NCBI GenBank assembly: GCA_963728785.1
Contig: CAVSKV010000004.1
Span: 682,001 to 746,000 of the forward strand
DNA: 64,000 nt
Direction: 5' to 3'
From: JAGWRI01 sp963728785
Lineage (GTDB): Bacteria > Gemmatimonadota > Gemmatimonadetes > Gemmatimonadales > Gemmatimonadaceae
The translations under genes and the position numbers were made by a program. The notes under the pieces were generated by a model. That model searched no databases. It saw only the letters and a list, made by a program, of their open reading frames with translations, and was not told where the DNA came from. Of the stretch, positions 51,099 to 58,528 are shown piece by piece (positions within the stretch are counted from its first letter, which is position 1; each line of letters starts with the position of its first letter).

Positions 51099-52523
51099 AT
51101 GCATGGCGGCGTCGATGCGGGCCAGCGACCGCTCCCGACCCAGAAGCACGAGCACCTCGAAAATGCCGGGGCTCACGGCGAGCCCCGTGAGCGCCAGGCG
51201 CAACGGCTGGAACACCTTTCCTCCACTCAGCCCCTTGGCGTCGGCCAGCGCGCGCAGGGCCTCTTCCAACGGCGCGGGCTCCCACGCCGCCACGCCGGCC
51301 AGCGCGTCGCGCGTCTCGCGCAGCAATTCGGCCATCGCCGGCCGGTCCTTCCATACCTTGGCCTCGGCGTCCGCGTCGTAGCTGATCTCGTCCACCAGGT
51401 AGGGCGCCGCCTGCCTCACGATGTCGTCGGTCGTGCGCGAGCGCACCTTGAGCTGGTCGAGCAACGACAGGTACCACTCGCGGCGGTCTCTCAACTGGGC
51501 GACCGTGGCCAGCCCTGCCTTGATGATGGCCGGCGTCACCCGCGGCTCGATCTCGGCGCTGGTCAGGATGCTCAGATGCTGCCCGTTCATCCACTCCAGC
51601 TTGGCCGTGTCGAACACCGACGCCTTCTTGAGCAGTCCATCCACGCTGAACAGCTCGATCATCTGCGGCACCGTCATCACCTCGATGTCGTGCCCCGGCG
51701 ACCAGCCGAGCAGGGCCAGAAAGTTGAGCATCGCCTGGGGGAGAATCCCCATGTGCTGGTAGTCGGCCACGGCGGTGGCGCCATGCCGCTTGCTCAGCTT
51801 CTTGCCGTCCAGCCCGTGAATCATGGGCAGGTGCGCGAACGTGGGCAGCTCGGCGCCCAACGCGCGGTACAGCATGATCTGCTTGGGCGTGTTGGAGATG
51901 TGGTCGTCGCCCCGCATGACCACCGTGATGCGCATGGCGATGTCGTCGGATACCACGGCCATGTTGTAGATCGGCGTTCCGTCCGAGCGGAGGATCACGA
52001 AATCCTCGATGTCCTTGTTCGGAAAGCTGATCGTGTCGTGCACCAGGTCGTCCCAGCTCGTGGTTCCTTCCGGCACGCGAAAGCGGATCACGAACGGCAG
52101 CCCTGCCGACACCCGGCGAGCCGCCTCATCGCGGGACAGCGCGTCGCACCGCCGGTCGTACTTGAAGGCCTCCTTTCGCGCCTCGGCCTCGGCGCGCCGC
52201 GCGTCGAGTTCCTCGCGGGTGCAGAAGCAGCGGTAGGCGGCTCCCGAGTCGAGCAGGCGGCGGGCGTCGGCCTGGTGGCGCGGCAGGTTGGCGCCCTGAT
52301 AGACTACGTCCTCGTCCCACTTCAGGCCCAGCCACTCGAGCCCTTCGAAGATGGCACGCGTGCTCGCTTCCGTGCTGCGCGCCTTGTCGGTGTCCTCGAT
52401 GCGCAGCAGAAACTGGCCGCCGTACTTCTTGGCGTACAGCCAGTTGAATAGCGCCGTGCGCGCGCCGCCAACGTGGAGGTAGCCGGTGGGGGAGGGGGCG
52501 AAACGGAGACGAGGTGCTGACAT
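51084..52523 (-). CDS. gltX: Glutamyl-tRNA synthetase
   Basis: A 479-residue class I aminoacyl-tRNA synthetase. The HIGH-like site is GYLHVGGARTALFNWLYA and the KMSKS-like site is KKLSKRHG. APSPTG at the N-terminus and the C-terminal anticodon-binding domain complete the family. Length is normal. The stop codon falls within an 8-mer repeat array (51051-51098) and a matching inverted array stands 42 bases upstream of the ATG. There are no known partners next to it. Confidence 0.97.
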   Translation of the reverse strand: MSAPRLRFAPSPTGYLHVGGARTALFNWLYAKKYGGQFLLRIEDTDKARSTEASTRAIFEGLEWLGLKWDEDVVYQGANLPRHQADARRLLDSGAAYRCFCTREELDARRAEAEARKEAFKYDRRCDALSRDEAARRVSAGLPFVIRFRVPEGTTSWDDLVHDTISFPNKDIEDFVILRSDGTPIYNMAVVSDDIAMRITVVMRGDDHISNTPKQIMLYRALGAELPTFAHLPMIHGLDGKKLSKRHGATAVADYQHMGILPQAMLNFLALLGWSPGHDIEVMTVPQMIELFSVDGLLKKASVFDTAKLEWMNGQHLSILTSAEIEPRVTPAIIKAGLATVAQLRDRREWYLSLLDQLKVRSRTTDDIVRQAAPYLVDEISYDADAEAKVWKDRPAMAELLRETRDALAGVAAWEPAPLEEALRALADAKGLSGGKVFQPLRLALTGLAVSPGIFEVLVLLGRERSLARIDAAMHHLTA

Positions 52524-52565
52524 GAAGCGGGGTGGGCTGGGGTGGTGGCAGCTGCGCCGTTTATG

Positions 52566-52613
52566 TGTCCGACTCTCCGACTGCCTGCCTGCCCGAGTGC
52601 CCGACTGTCGGTC
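52566..52613 (-). repeat. 8-mer array, six units, upstream of gltX
   Basis: Read on the minus strand, six 8-base units close to GTCGGGCA and GTCGGACA. It is the inverted partner of 51051-51098 across gltX and lies in the gltX upstream region. Confidence 0.8.
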
Positions 52614-52654
52614 CCGCCCGCCGGCCTGCGCAACGGTCCCGGCGGGCGCCCCAG

Positions 52655-52745
52655 CGGAGACGGAGGGATTCGAACCCTCGATAGAGCTTTTAGGCCCTAT
52701 AACGGTTTAGCAAACCGCCGCCTTCAGCCTCTCGGCCACGTCTCC
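52655..52745 (-). tRNA. tRNA-Ser (anticodon GCT)
   Basis: A class II tRNA on the minus strand. The acceptor is GGAGACG/CGTCTCC, the anticodon loop reads TTTGCTAAA (GCT), and a long variable arm lies before the T-arm GAGGG-TTCGAAT-CCCTC. The discriminator is G, as for serine tRNA. No CCA is encoded. Confidence 0.95.
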
Positions 52746-52828
52746 AGCGGTACGAGAGGCGCAATCTAGGCGTCGGGGGCCGTGGGTTCAACCTGAGGCG
52801 AGGGCAGTATCCGCATGCAAGGCAACCG

Positions 52829-53137
52829 ATGCACTCTTCGGGCAACGCCGTACCGCGCGTGCCCGTCACCTTCGACAACTCCACGTGGGTCAAGGGCTAC
52901 GACCTGCCGGGGCTCAGGGCCGGGTATTCGCGCCAAGTGGCGCCGCACTGGAAGCTCGACGTGTTCGTGGGCGGCTACAACCTGACCAACAGTACGTACT
53001 ACTCGTTCCTGTTTGTCAGGCCGAACTACGCGGGCCTGGCGCAGACCAAGGACGGCGGCAGCGGAGACGGATGCGTCATTCCGGCGCCGTACAACGCGCC
53101 GTACTTCGCCAACGTGACGCTGTCGTACATCTTGTGA
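52829..53137 (+). pseudogene. C-terminal remnant of a TonB-dependent receptor
   Basis: The frame encodes about 100 residues typical of the end of a TonB-receptor barrel: GNAVPRVPVTF, WKLDVFVGGYNLTNSTYYSF and the closing ANVTLSYIL. It is open upstream without a stop as far as the tRNA-Ser 5' end (52745), and has no signal peptide, plug or start of its own. The rest of the receptor is missing. This suggests truncation by a rearrangement at the tRNA gene. It is not expected to be functional. Confidence 0.7.
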
Positions 53138-53149
53138 CGAGCGACCGCG

Positions 53150-54073
53150 TCAACTGCCCACGGGGAACAGGCCGTCCACCGAAAGGTAGCGCTCGCCGGT
53201 GTCGTAGCAGAACGTGAGCACGCGGCTTCCCGCGGGCAGTTCCGGGAGCTTCTTGGCCACGGCGGCCAGCGACGCGCCCGACGACGGTCCGACGAAGATC
53301 CCTTCCTCGCGGGCCGCGCGCCGGGCGTACTCGAATCCCTCCTCCTCGGACACCTTGATGGTGCCGTCGACCGTGGCGAGGTCGAGCACGCCCGGAATGA
53401 AGCCGGCGCCGATGCCCTGGAGCTTGTGCGGACCCGGGGCGCCGCCCGAGATGACGGCGGACTTCTCGGGTTCCACGGCGAAGGTCTTGAGCTTGGGGAA
53501 GCTGGACTTGAGGATCTCGCTCACGCCCGTGATGTGGCCGCCTGTGCCCACGCCCGTGATCAGGACGTCCAGTCCGTCGGGAAAGTCGGCGAGGATTTCC
53601 TGGGCCGTGGTGCGTCGGTGGATCTCGGGGTTGGCGGAGTTGTCGAACTGCTGCGGCATCCAGGCGTTGGGTGTCTTCGCGACCAGCTCGCGGGCCCGCT
53701 CAATGGCCCCGCGCATGCCCAGTTCGCGGGGCGTGAGGTCGAAGGTCGCGCCAAGCGCGGCAAGGATGCGGCGTCGCTCGATGGACATCGACTCCGGCAT
53801 CACCAGGACGAGCGTGTAGCCCTTGACCGCAGCGGCGAGCGCGAGGCCGATGCCCGTGTTTCCGGAGGTGGGCTCGATGATGATCGAACCCTTGGCAAGC
53901 TTGCCGGTGCGTTCGGCGTCCTCGATCATGGCGACGCCGATGCGGTCCTTGATGCTGCCGCCGGGGTTGGCGCGCTCGAGCTTGAGCCACACATCGGCGC
54001 TCGGGCCGAACAGGCGGTTGATGCGGACGTGCGGCGTGTTGCCGATGGTCTGGAGGATGTTCTGGGCGCGCAT
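53150..54073 (-). CDS. cysK: Cysteine synthase (O-acetylserine sulfhydrylase)
   Basis: A 307-residue PLP enzyme of the CysK/CysM family. The PLP lysine lies in NPGGSIKDR (Lys42), the phosphate loop is EPTSGNTGIGLA, and the C-terminal GPSSGASLAA motif is intact. The ATG at 54073 starts MRAQNILQTIGNTP; an upstream extension is the shadow of the intergenic region. It lies between the two tRNA-Ser genes. A ThiF/MoeB-rhodanese gene 2.5 kb away, with a sulfur-carrier relic upstream, raises the possibility of a sulfur-carrier-dependent cysteine pathway. Confidence 0.93.
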   Translation of the reverse strand: MRAQNILQTIGNTPHVRINRLFGPSADVWLKLERANPGGSIKDRIGVAMIEDAERTGKLAKGSIIIEPTSGNTGIGLALAAAVKGYTLVLVMPESMSIERRRILAALGATFDLTPRELGMRGAIERARELVAKTPNAWMPQQFDNSANPEIHRRTTAQEILADFPDGLDVLITGVGTGGHITGVSEILKSSFPKLKTFAVEPEKSAVISGGAPGPHKLQGIGAGFIPGVLDLATVDGTIKVSEEEGFEYARRAAREEGIFVGPSSGASLAAVAKKLPELPAGSRVLTFCYDTGERYLSVDGLFPVGS

Positions 54074-54213
54074 GTGCGGGTGGCCTCGGGTGCGACGGAC
54101 GAGTGGCGGCTGACGGCTACGAACCCGTCCATCGGGCTGCGAGTTCGCGTTGCGCCGGTCACGAATGCGCGACGGCCCACCGAGGATTAGGGCGGGCCGT
54201 CGGGGTCGAGCAG

Positions 54214-54298
54214 CGGAGGGCACAGGATTCGAACCTGTAAGCCGCTTTCGCGGCGCCGGTTTTCAAGACCGGTGCAATAGCCGTTCTGCCAGCCCTCC
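54214..54298 (-). tRNA. tRNA-Ser (anticodon TGA)
   Basis: A class II tRNA on the minus strand. The acceptor is GGAGGGC/GCCCTCC, the anticodon stem CCGGT/ACCGG closes loop CTTGAAA (TGA), and a long variable arm precedes ACAGG-TTCGAAT-CCTGT. The discriminator is G. No CCA is encoded. It is 140 bases upstream of cysK. Confidence 0.95.
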
Positions 54299-54507
54299 CG
54301 ACGGGTCCAATCTAATGCGGACCCGGTGCGTGGGCAGGTTCGGAGCGTGCAGGGCCACTACAGAGCGCACGGACTGCACCGAATGAAGACCCTTCGCCCC
54401 CCTCTGGCCGAACCGGTCTGGCCGACGAGCACTGCCGCCTTACATTCAGGGACTGGCAATGCGGGGCTCGCGCCTTGCATCCACGGAAACACCGTCCGCC
54501 CAACCCG

Positions 54508-56064
54508 ATGCCTGAACGCCCGCCCGTCAACAAGTGGGTAGTCGCCGGTACCGTCCTCATCGGTACCATCATGGCCGTCTTGGACTCGAGCATCGTGAAC
54601 GTCGCGCTCCCCGACATGCGCGGCACGCTCGGCGCCACGGTGGACGAGATCACCTGGGTCGTCACCGGCTATATCCTCTCCAACGTGATCATCATGCCGA
54701 TCGTGAGCATGCTCAGCTCGCGATACGGCCGAAAGAACTTCTACGTCTTCAGCATCGCCAGCTTCACCGTCGCGTCCATGGCGTGCGGACTCTCCGCCAC
54801 GCTCGGCACGATCGTGTTCTGGCGCATCATCCAGGGCATCGGCGGCGGCGTGCTCATCACCGTGTCGCAGGCCATCCTCCGCGAGACCTTCCCGCCGCAG
54901 GAGCAGGGGCTGGCGATGGGGATCTACGGCATGGGCGTTGTGCTCGCGCCCGCGTTCGGCCCCACCCTCGGCGGGTGGATCACCGACCAGTACTCCTGGC
55001 CCTGGGTGTTCTTCATCAACGTGCCCATCGGCGTGCTCAACGTGATCATGGTCCTGCGGTTCATCGAGGATCCGCCGTACCTCGTGCGCAGCAAGGGGCG
55101 CATCGACTGGACCGGCCTCGGTCTGCTCACCGTCGGCCTCGGCGCGCTGCAGCTCATGCTCGAGAACGGCGAGAAGGACAACTGGTGGGACTCCGCCTTC
55201 ATCACGCGGCTCGCCATTACCGGCGCCGTCGGACTCACCTTCTTCATCTGGCGCGAACTCCGGTCTGACACCCCGGCGGTGGACCTCCGCCTGTTCAGGA
55301 ACGCGGCCTTCACGTCGGCCACGGCCATCGGCGCCATCCTGGGACTCGGGCTATATGCCGCGCTCTTTCTGCTGCCGCTCTTCCTCCAGAACCTGCTCGG
55401 CTACAGCGCCATGGACTCGGGGCTCGTGCTCATGCCGCGCGGACTCGCGATGGCCGTGCTCATGCCGATCGCGGGCCGCGCTTACAACAAGATCGGTCCG
55501 CGCGTGCTCGTCGGCGTCGGACTGGTGGTGAGCGCGTACTCCTTCTACGCACTGTCGGACCTCACCACCAGCGTCGGCTTCTGGGACCTGTTCTGGCCGC
55601 AGATGTGGCAGGGCGTGGGGTTCGGGCTCATCTTCGTGGCGCTCAGCACCGCGGCGCTTGCCACCATCGAGAAGCCGCGGATGACCGCCGCGGCGGGGCT
55701 CTACAACGTGGTGCGCCAGGTGTTCGGCAGCGTTGGTGTGGCGCTCTCCGCCACGCAGCTCACGACCGGCATCTCGCGCTATCACGACATCATCAGCTGG
55801 CACGTCGGCGCCACCGATCCGGCCACCCGGTCGTGGCTCCAGATGGTGGCGGGCGGCATGCGCGCCGCCGGCGCTGACGCCTTTACGGCCATGCAGCGGG
55901 CACTCGCGCTGCTCGACGGCTCGGTCACGCGGCAGGCCGCCGTGATGGCGTACAACCACGTGTTCGTGCTCATCACGCTGATGTTCGTCGTGTGCCTGCC
56001 GCTGGTCGTGTTCCTGCGCGGCGTGGAGCACGCGGCGGGGATGCCGGGGATAGTAGGAGAGTAG
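54508..56064 (+). CDS. MFS transporter, DHA2 family (EmrB/QacA type)
   Basis: A 518-residue drug:proton antiporter-like protein, probably with 14 membrane segments. LDSSIVNVALPDMRGTL (first-loop motif), RYGRKNFY (loop 2-3) and GMGVVLAPAFGPTLGGW (antiporter motif C) are present. The ATG at 54508 fits; the extra upstream codons are poor. The stop codon lies inside an 8-mer repeat array (56053-56100). No adaptor (EmrA-like) or regulator lies beside it, so the substrate is unknown. Confidence 0.9.
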   Translation: MPERPPVNKWVVAGTVLIGTIMAVLDSSIVNVALPDMRGTLGATVDEITWVVTGYILSNVIIMPIVSMLSSRYGRKNFYVFSIASFTVASMACGLSATLGTIVFWRIIQGIGGGVLITVSQAILRETFPPQEQGLAMGIYGMGVVLAPAFGPTLGGWITDQYSWPWVFFINVPIGVLNVIMVLRFIEDPPYLVRSKGRIDWTGLGLLTVGLGALQLMLENGEKDNWWDSAFITRLAITGAVGLTFFIWRELRSDTPAVDLRLFRNAAFTSATAIGAILGLGLYAALFLLPLFLQNLLGYSAMDSGLVLMPRGLAMAVLMPIAGRAYNKIGPRVLVGVGLVVSAYSFYALSDLTTSVGFWDLFWPQMWQGVGFGLIFVALSTAALATIEKPRMTAAAGLYNVVRQVFGSVGVALSATQLTTGISRYHDIISWHVGATDPATRSWLQMVAGGMRAAGADAFTAMQRALALLDGSVTRQAAVMAYNHVFVLITLMFVVCLPLVVFLRGVEHAAGMPGIVGE

Positions 56065-56100
56065 GGCAGTCAGGCAGTCGGGCGGTCAAACAGTCGAACA
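56053..56100 (+). repeat. 8-mer array, six units, at the MFS gene 3' end
   Basis: Six consecutive 8-base units (for example GTAGGGCA, GTCGGGCG, GTCGAACA). The TAG stop of the MFS gene (56062-56064) is in its second unit. A single degenerate unit, TGTCCGAC in reverse orientation, stands at 56549-56556 on the far side of a small open frame. Confidence 0.75.
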
Positions 56101-56265
56101 CCGAAACGGCGATGATCGCGTTGGACTGATTGCGGGGTCGCTCGGTGATAGCATTGCGCTCGGCGGGACCCTCAACAGGACCGCTGATGGCCGTGGCCGC
56201 AAAGCTATCCCCAAGCTCTGCGAGACCCTCGGAGACGAGGCTGCTGAAGCGATGGTTGGGGCTGG

Positions 56266-56556
56266 ATGGAGTCCGTGGAACGGAACCGGGGCGAACTCCA
56301 CGAGACCAGTGAAATGGCCTTCGCGAGGATCGACGCGAAGCTCAACCGACGCGTCGGCGAACTGCATGAGGAGATGCACGCCGGTTTCGGGCGCCTCGAA
56401 CGCGAGATCATGCACGTCGAAGCCAAAACCGACCAGCGTTTCGCCGACCTGTTGAAGTGGTCATTCACGTTCTGGATTGGCTCCACCGTCACACTGGCCG
56501 GAGCCATCGTTGTGCTTTCCCGCCTGACCCACCGACCCGTCGTTCTTCTGTCCGAC
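56266..56556 (+). pseudogene. Short coiled-coil plus membrane-helix open frame, probably truncated
   Basis: From the ATG at 56266 the frame reads as a heptad-like helix (MAFARIDAKLNRRVGELHEE, GRLEREIMHVEAKTDQRF) followed by one membrane helix (FTFWIGSTVTLAGAIVVLS). This is the layout of small membrane-anchored coiled-coil proteins. Instead of stopping it continues antisense through moeB to 57195, so a natural stop has been lost near 56550, where a reversed 8-mer unit lies. The 5' region up to 56265 has no clear start. It may be the remnant of a gene cut by the repeat element. Confidence 0.4.
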
Positions 56557-56558
56557 TG

Positions 56559-57749
56559 TCAGTACTTCACCACCGTCGGATCCACGTCGTCCGACCAGGC
56601 GAGAATTCCCCCCAGCAGATTCCTCGCCCGCTTGAACCCCAAGGAGCGAAGCGCCTGTACCGCGGTACCGCTCCGGGCGCCCGACCGGCAGATCACCACG
56701 ATCTCGCGCTCCGGGTCGAGCGTCGGCAACGCCTCCTCGAAGGCGCCAAGCGGTATCAGCCGCGCCCCCGGAATGGCGGCGATCGTGAGTTCGCGCGGCT
56801 CCCGCACGTCGATAAGGTCGAAATCGTCCCCCCTCCGGATTTTTTCCGCCAGCTCGACGGGCGTGATATCACCAACCTTCACTTGGACCTCATGGGTGAC
56901 TTGTGGATCCGGCACCCCGCAGTACTCCTCATACTCTTCCAGGTGCGTGATGGTGCGCGCGCCGCAAGCCGGACAGGCCGGGTCCCTCTGCACGCGCACC
57001 GTGCGGAACTGCATGTCCAAAGTATTGATCAACAACAGGCGGCCGGCCAGGGTCTCGCCGATGCCGAGCAGCAGCTTGATGGTCTCGGTGGCCTGGACGG
57101 TGCCGATCAGGCCCGGCAGCACGCCCAGCACGCCCCCTTCGGCGCAGCTCGGCACCATTCCCGGCGGCGGCGGCGTGGGGAACAGGCAGCGATAGCAGGG
57201 GCCGTCCGCCGTGGCGAACACGCTCGCCTGGCCCTCGAACCGGAAGACGCTCCCGTACACGTTCGGCTTGCCGAGCAGCACGCACAGGTCGTTGGTCAGG
57301 TAGCGCGTGCCGAAGTTGTCGGTGCCGTCCACGATCACGTCGTAGTCGCGCGCGATCTCCTCGGCATTCGCTGCCTTGAACGCCGTGTCGTAGGTCTCGA
57401 CGTGGACGTGAGGGTTGAGGTCATGCAGCCGGTCGCGCGCGCTGTCCACTTTTCGGTGGCCGATGGTGGACGTGCCGTGGACGATCTGGCGCTGGAGGTT
57501 GCTGGCGTCCACCACGTCGAAGTCCACGAGTCCGATCGTTCCAACGCCGGCGGCGGCCAGATAGAGCGAGGTGGGCGATCCCAACCCGCCGGCGCCAATC
57601 AATAGAACGCGCGAGCCCTTGAGCTTGCGCTGGCCGTCGATCCCCACGTCGGGGAGCAGCAGGTGGCGGGCGTAGCGCCGAACCTCGTCGTGATCGAGTT
57701 CCGGTGATTTCCGCTGCGCGTCGCCCGGCGATCCTGTGGTAGAAGCCAT
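56559..57749 (-). CDS. moeB: MoeB/ThiF-type adenylyltransferase with C-terminal rhodanese domain
   Basis: A 396-residue E1-like enzyme that adenylates the C-terminus of a sulfur-carrier protein and transfers sulfur to it (MoeZ-like domain order). Residues 20-250 contain LLIGAGGLGSPTSLYLAAAG, a DGTDNFGTRY region, GPCYRCLFP and CPACG zinc cysteines. Residues 285-390 are a rhodanese domain with active-site VVICRSGARSG. The start ATG at 57749 has a MoaD/CysO-like C-terminal relic in frame directly upstream. Together with cysK nearby this suggests a sulfur-carrier route, but no intact carrier gene lies in the window. Confidence 0.9.
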   Translation of the reverse strand: MASTTGSPGDAQRKSPELDHDEVRRYARHLLLPDVGIDGQRKLKGSRVLLIGAGGLGSPTSLYLAAAGVGTIGLVDFDVVDASNLQRQIVHGTSTIGHRKVDSARDRLHDLNPHVHVETYDTAFKAANAEEIARDYDVIVDGTDNFGTRYLTNDLCVLLGKPNVYGSVFRFEGQASVFATADGPCYRCLFPTPPPPGMVPSCAEGGVLGVLPGLIGTVQATETIKLLLGIGETLAGRLLLINTLDMQFRTVRVQRDPACPACGARTITHLEEYEEYCGVPDPQVTHEVQVKVGDITPVELAEKIRRGDDFDLIDVREPRELTIAAIPGARLIPLGAFEEALPTLDPEREIVVICRSGARSGTAVQALRSLGFKRARNLLGGILAWSDDVDPTVVKY

Positions 57750-57803
57750 GGTTCCCCGTAAGCCGCCGGCGATGGCCGGCACGATCGTCACCTCGGTGGC
57801 GTT
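57750..57803 (-). pseudogene. C-terminal relic of a MoaD/ThiS/CysO-type sulfur-carrier gene
   Basis: The 18 codons immediately upstream of the moeB ATG, in the same frame, read NATEVTIVPAIAGGLRGT. EVTIVPAIAGG is the typical C-terminal end of a MoaD/CysO sulfur carrier, including the Gly-Gly tail. Here it is followed by Leu-Arg-Gly-Thr and then the moeB Met, with no stop. Upstream sequence shows no further carrier homology. It looks like the tail of a deleted carrier gene, or a fusion. Chance similarity cannot be excluded. Confidence 0.45.
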
Positions 57804-57980
57804 CAAAATAAGACGTGGGGAAGGGATAGGGTTCCCCGCGGTCGCCGCGCAAGCGGGGGCCCGGTTGAGGATGGCGCCGGTGACCCCGGGGGTTCCCAAG
57901 AGTGGACCGAATGCCCCGCAACCAATGAGGCGTCTCGGACGCAGAGCTCCCGGCTGGCGCCCCGTCCCGTCCCGAACGCA

Positions 57981-58018
57981 CCACGCCCCGCGCAACCTTC
58001 CGGTCGCGCGGGGCGTGG
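57981..58018 (-). terminator. Terminator-like stem-loop after cspA
   Basis: A perfect 13-bp GC stem (CCACGCCCCGCGC with its complement) and a 12-base loop begin 33 bases after the cspA stop on the minus strand. No strong T run follows. It could serve both strands. Confidence 0.5.
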
Positions 58019-58050
58019 AACCTTCTGGCCGCCGAAGCGGCCGGATTGGC

Positions 58051-58263
58051 TCAGTTGCCGAGCTTGGTCACGTTCTCAGCGGCCGGGCCCTTCTGGCCCT
58101 GCACGATATCGAACTCAACCTTCTCGCCTTCGGCCAACGACTTGAAGCCGCCGCCCTGAATGGCCGAATGATGCACGAAGCAATCCTTCTGGCCGTCCGC
58201 AGGCGTGATGAAACCAAAACCCTTCGCGTCGTTGAACCACTTTACTGTGCCGGTCGTACGCAT
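58051..58263 (-). CDS. cspA: Cold-shock-domain protein
   Basis: A 70-residue RNA-binding OB-fold protein. RNP1 KGFGFITP and RNP2 CFVHHSAI (with Cys-Phe in place of the common Ile-Phe) are clear, and the ending PAAENVTKL is typical. There are no flanking partners. The 265-base gap upstream should hold a long leader; it contains a palindrome (58428-58443) and the terminator of pfkA (58470-58504). Confidence 0.94.
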   Translation of the reverse strand: MRTTGTVKWFNDAKGFGFITPADGQKDCFVHHSAIQGGGFKSLAEGEKVEFDIVQGQKGPAAENVTKLGN

Positions 58264-58427
58264 TGTCGAACTCCTGATATGTGGTGTGTCGGAGTCCGGT
58301 GTTGCCGTACTGGCCGACGTACCTGTTTGTTCGTGAACTACGCCGTCACGACGGCCTCCCGACGGGAGCCCCCTGTAGCAAAACAGACCCGCAAACTGAC
58401 GGGCCCGCTTTCACCCCAGGGATGTTC

Positions 58428-58443
58428 GGCACCGTTCGGTGCC
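58428..58443. promoter_or_regulatory. GC palindrome in the region upstream of cspA
   Basis: GGCACCG/CGGTGCC with a 2-base centre, a perfect 7-bp inverted repeat about 165 bases upstream of cspA. It could be an operator or a small hairpin; on the plus strand a T-rich stretch follows it. Confidence 0.3.
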
Positions 58444-58469
58444 TTTACTACCCTTTTAAAGGTACCATG

Positions 58470-58504
58470 CCACCAGCCGGCGCGCAATACGCGCCGCCTG
58501 GTGG
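58470..58504 (-). terminator. Terminator-like stem-loop after pfk
   Basis: CCACCAG/CTGGTGG outer stem and CGGCGCG/CGCGCCG inner stem with loop CAATA. It starts 25 bases after the pfk stop; TTTAAAA follows about 10 bases later on the minus strand. Confidence 0.5.
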
Positions 58505-58528
58505 CCAGTTCGGGCCCCCCAAGGGCAG

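Noticed and set aside
56557..57195. Continuation of the coiled-coil frame across moeB
   Set aside because: It is antisense to the clearly coding moeB rhodanese domain, and the residues lose helix pattern after 56550.
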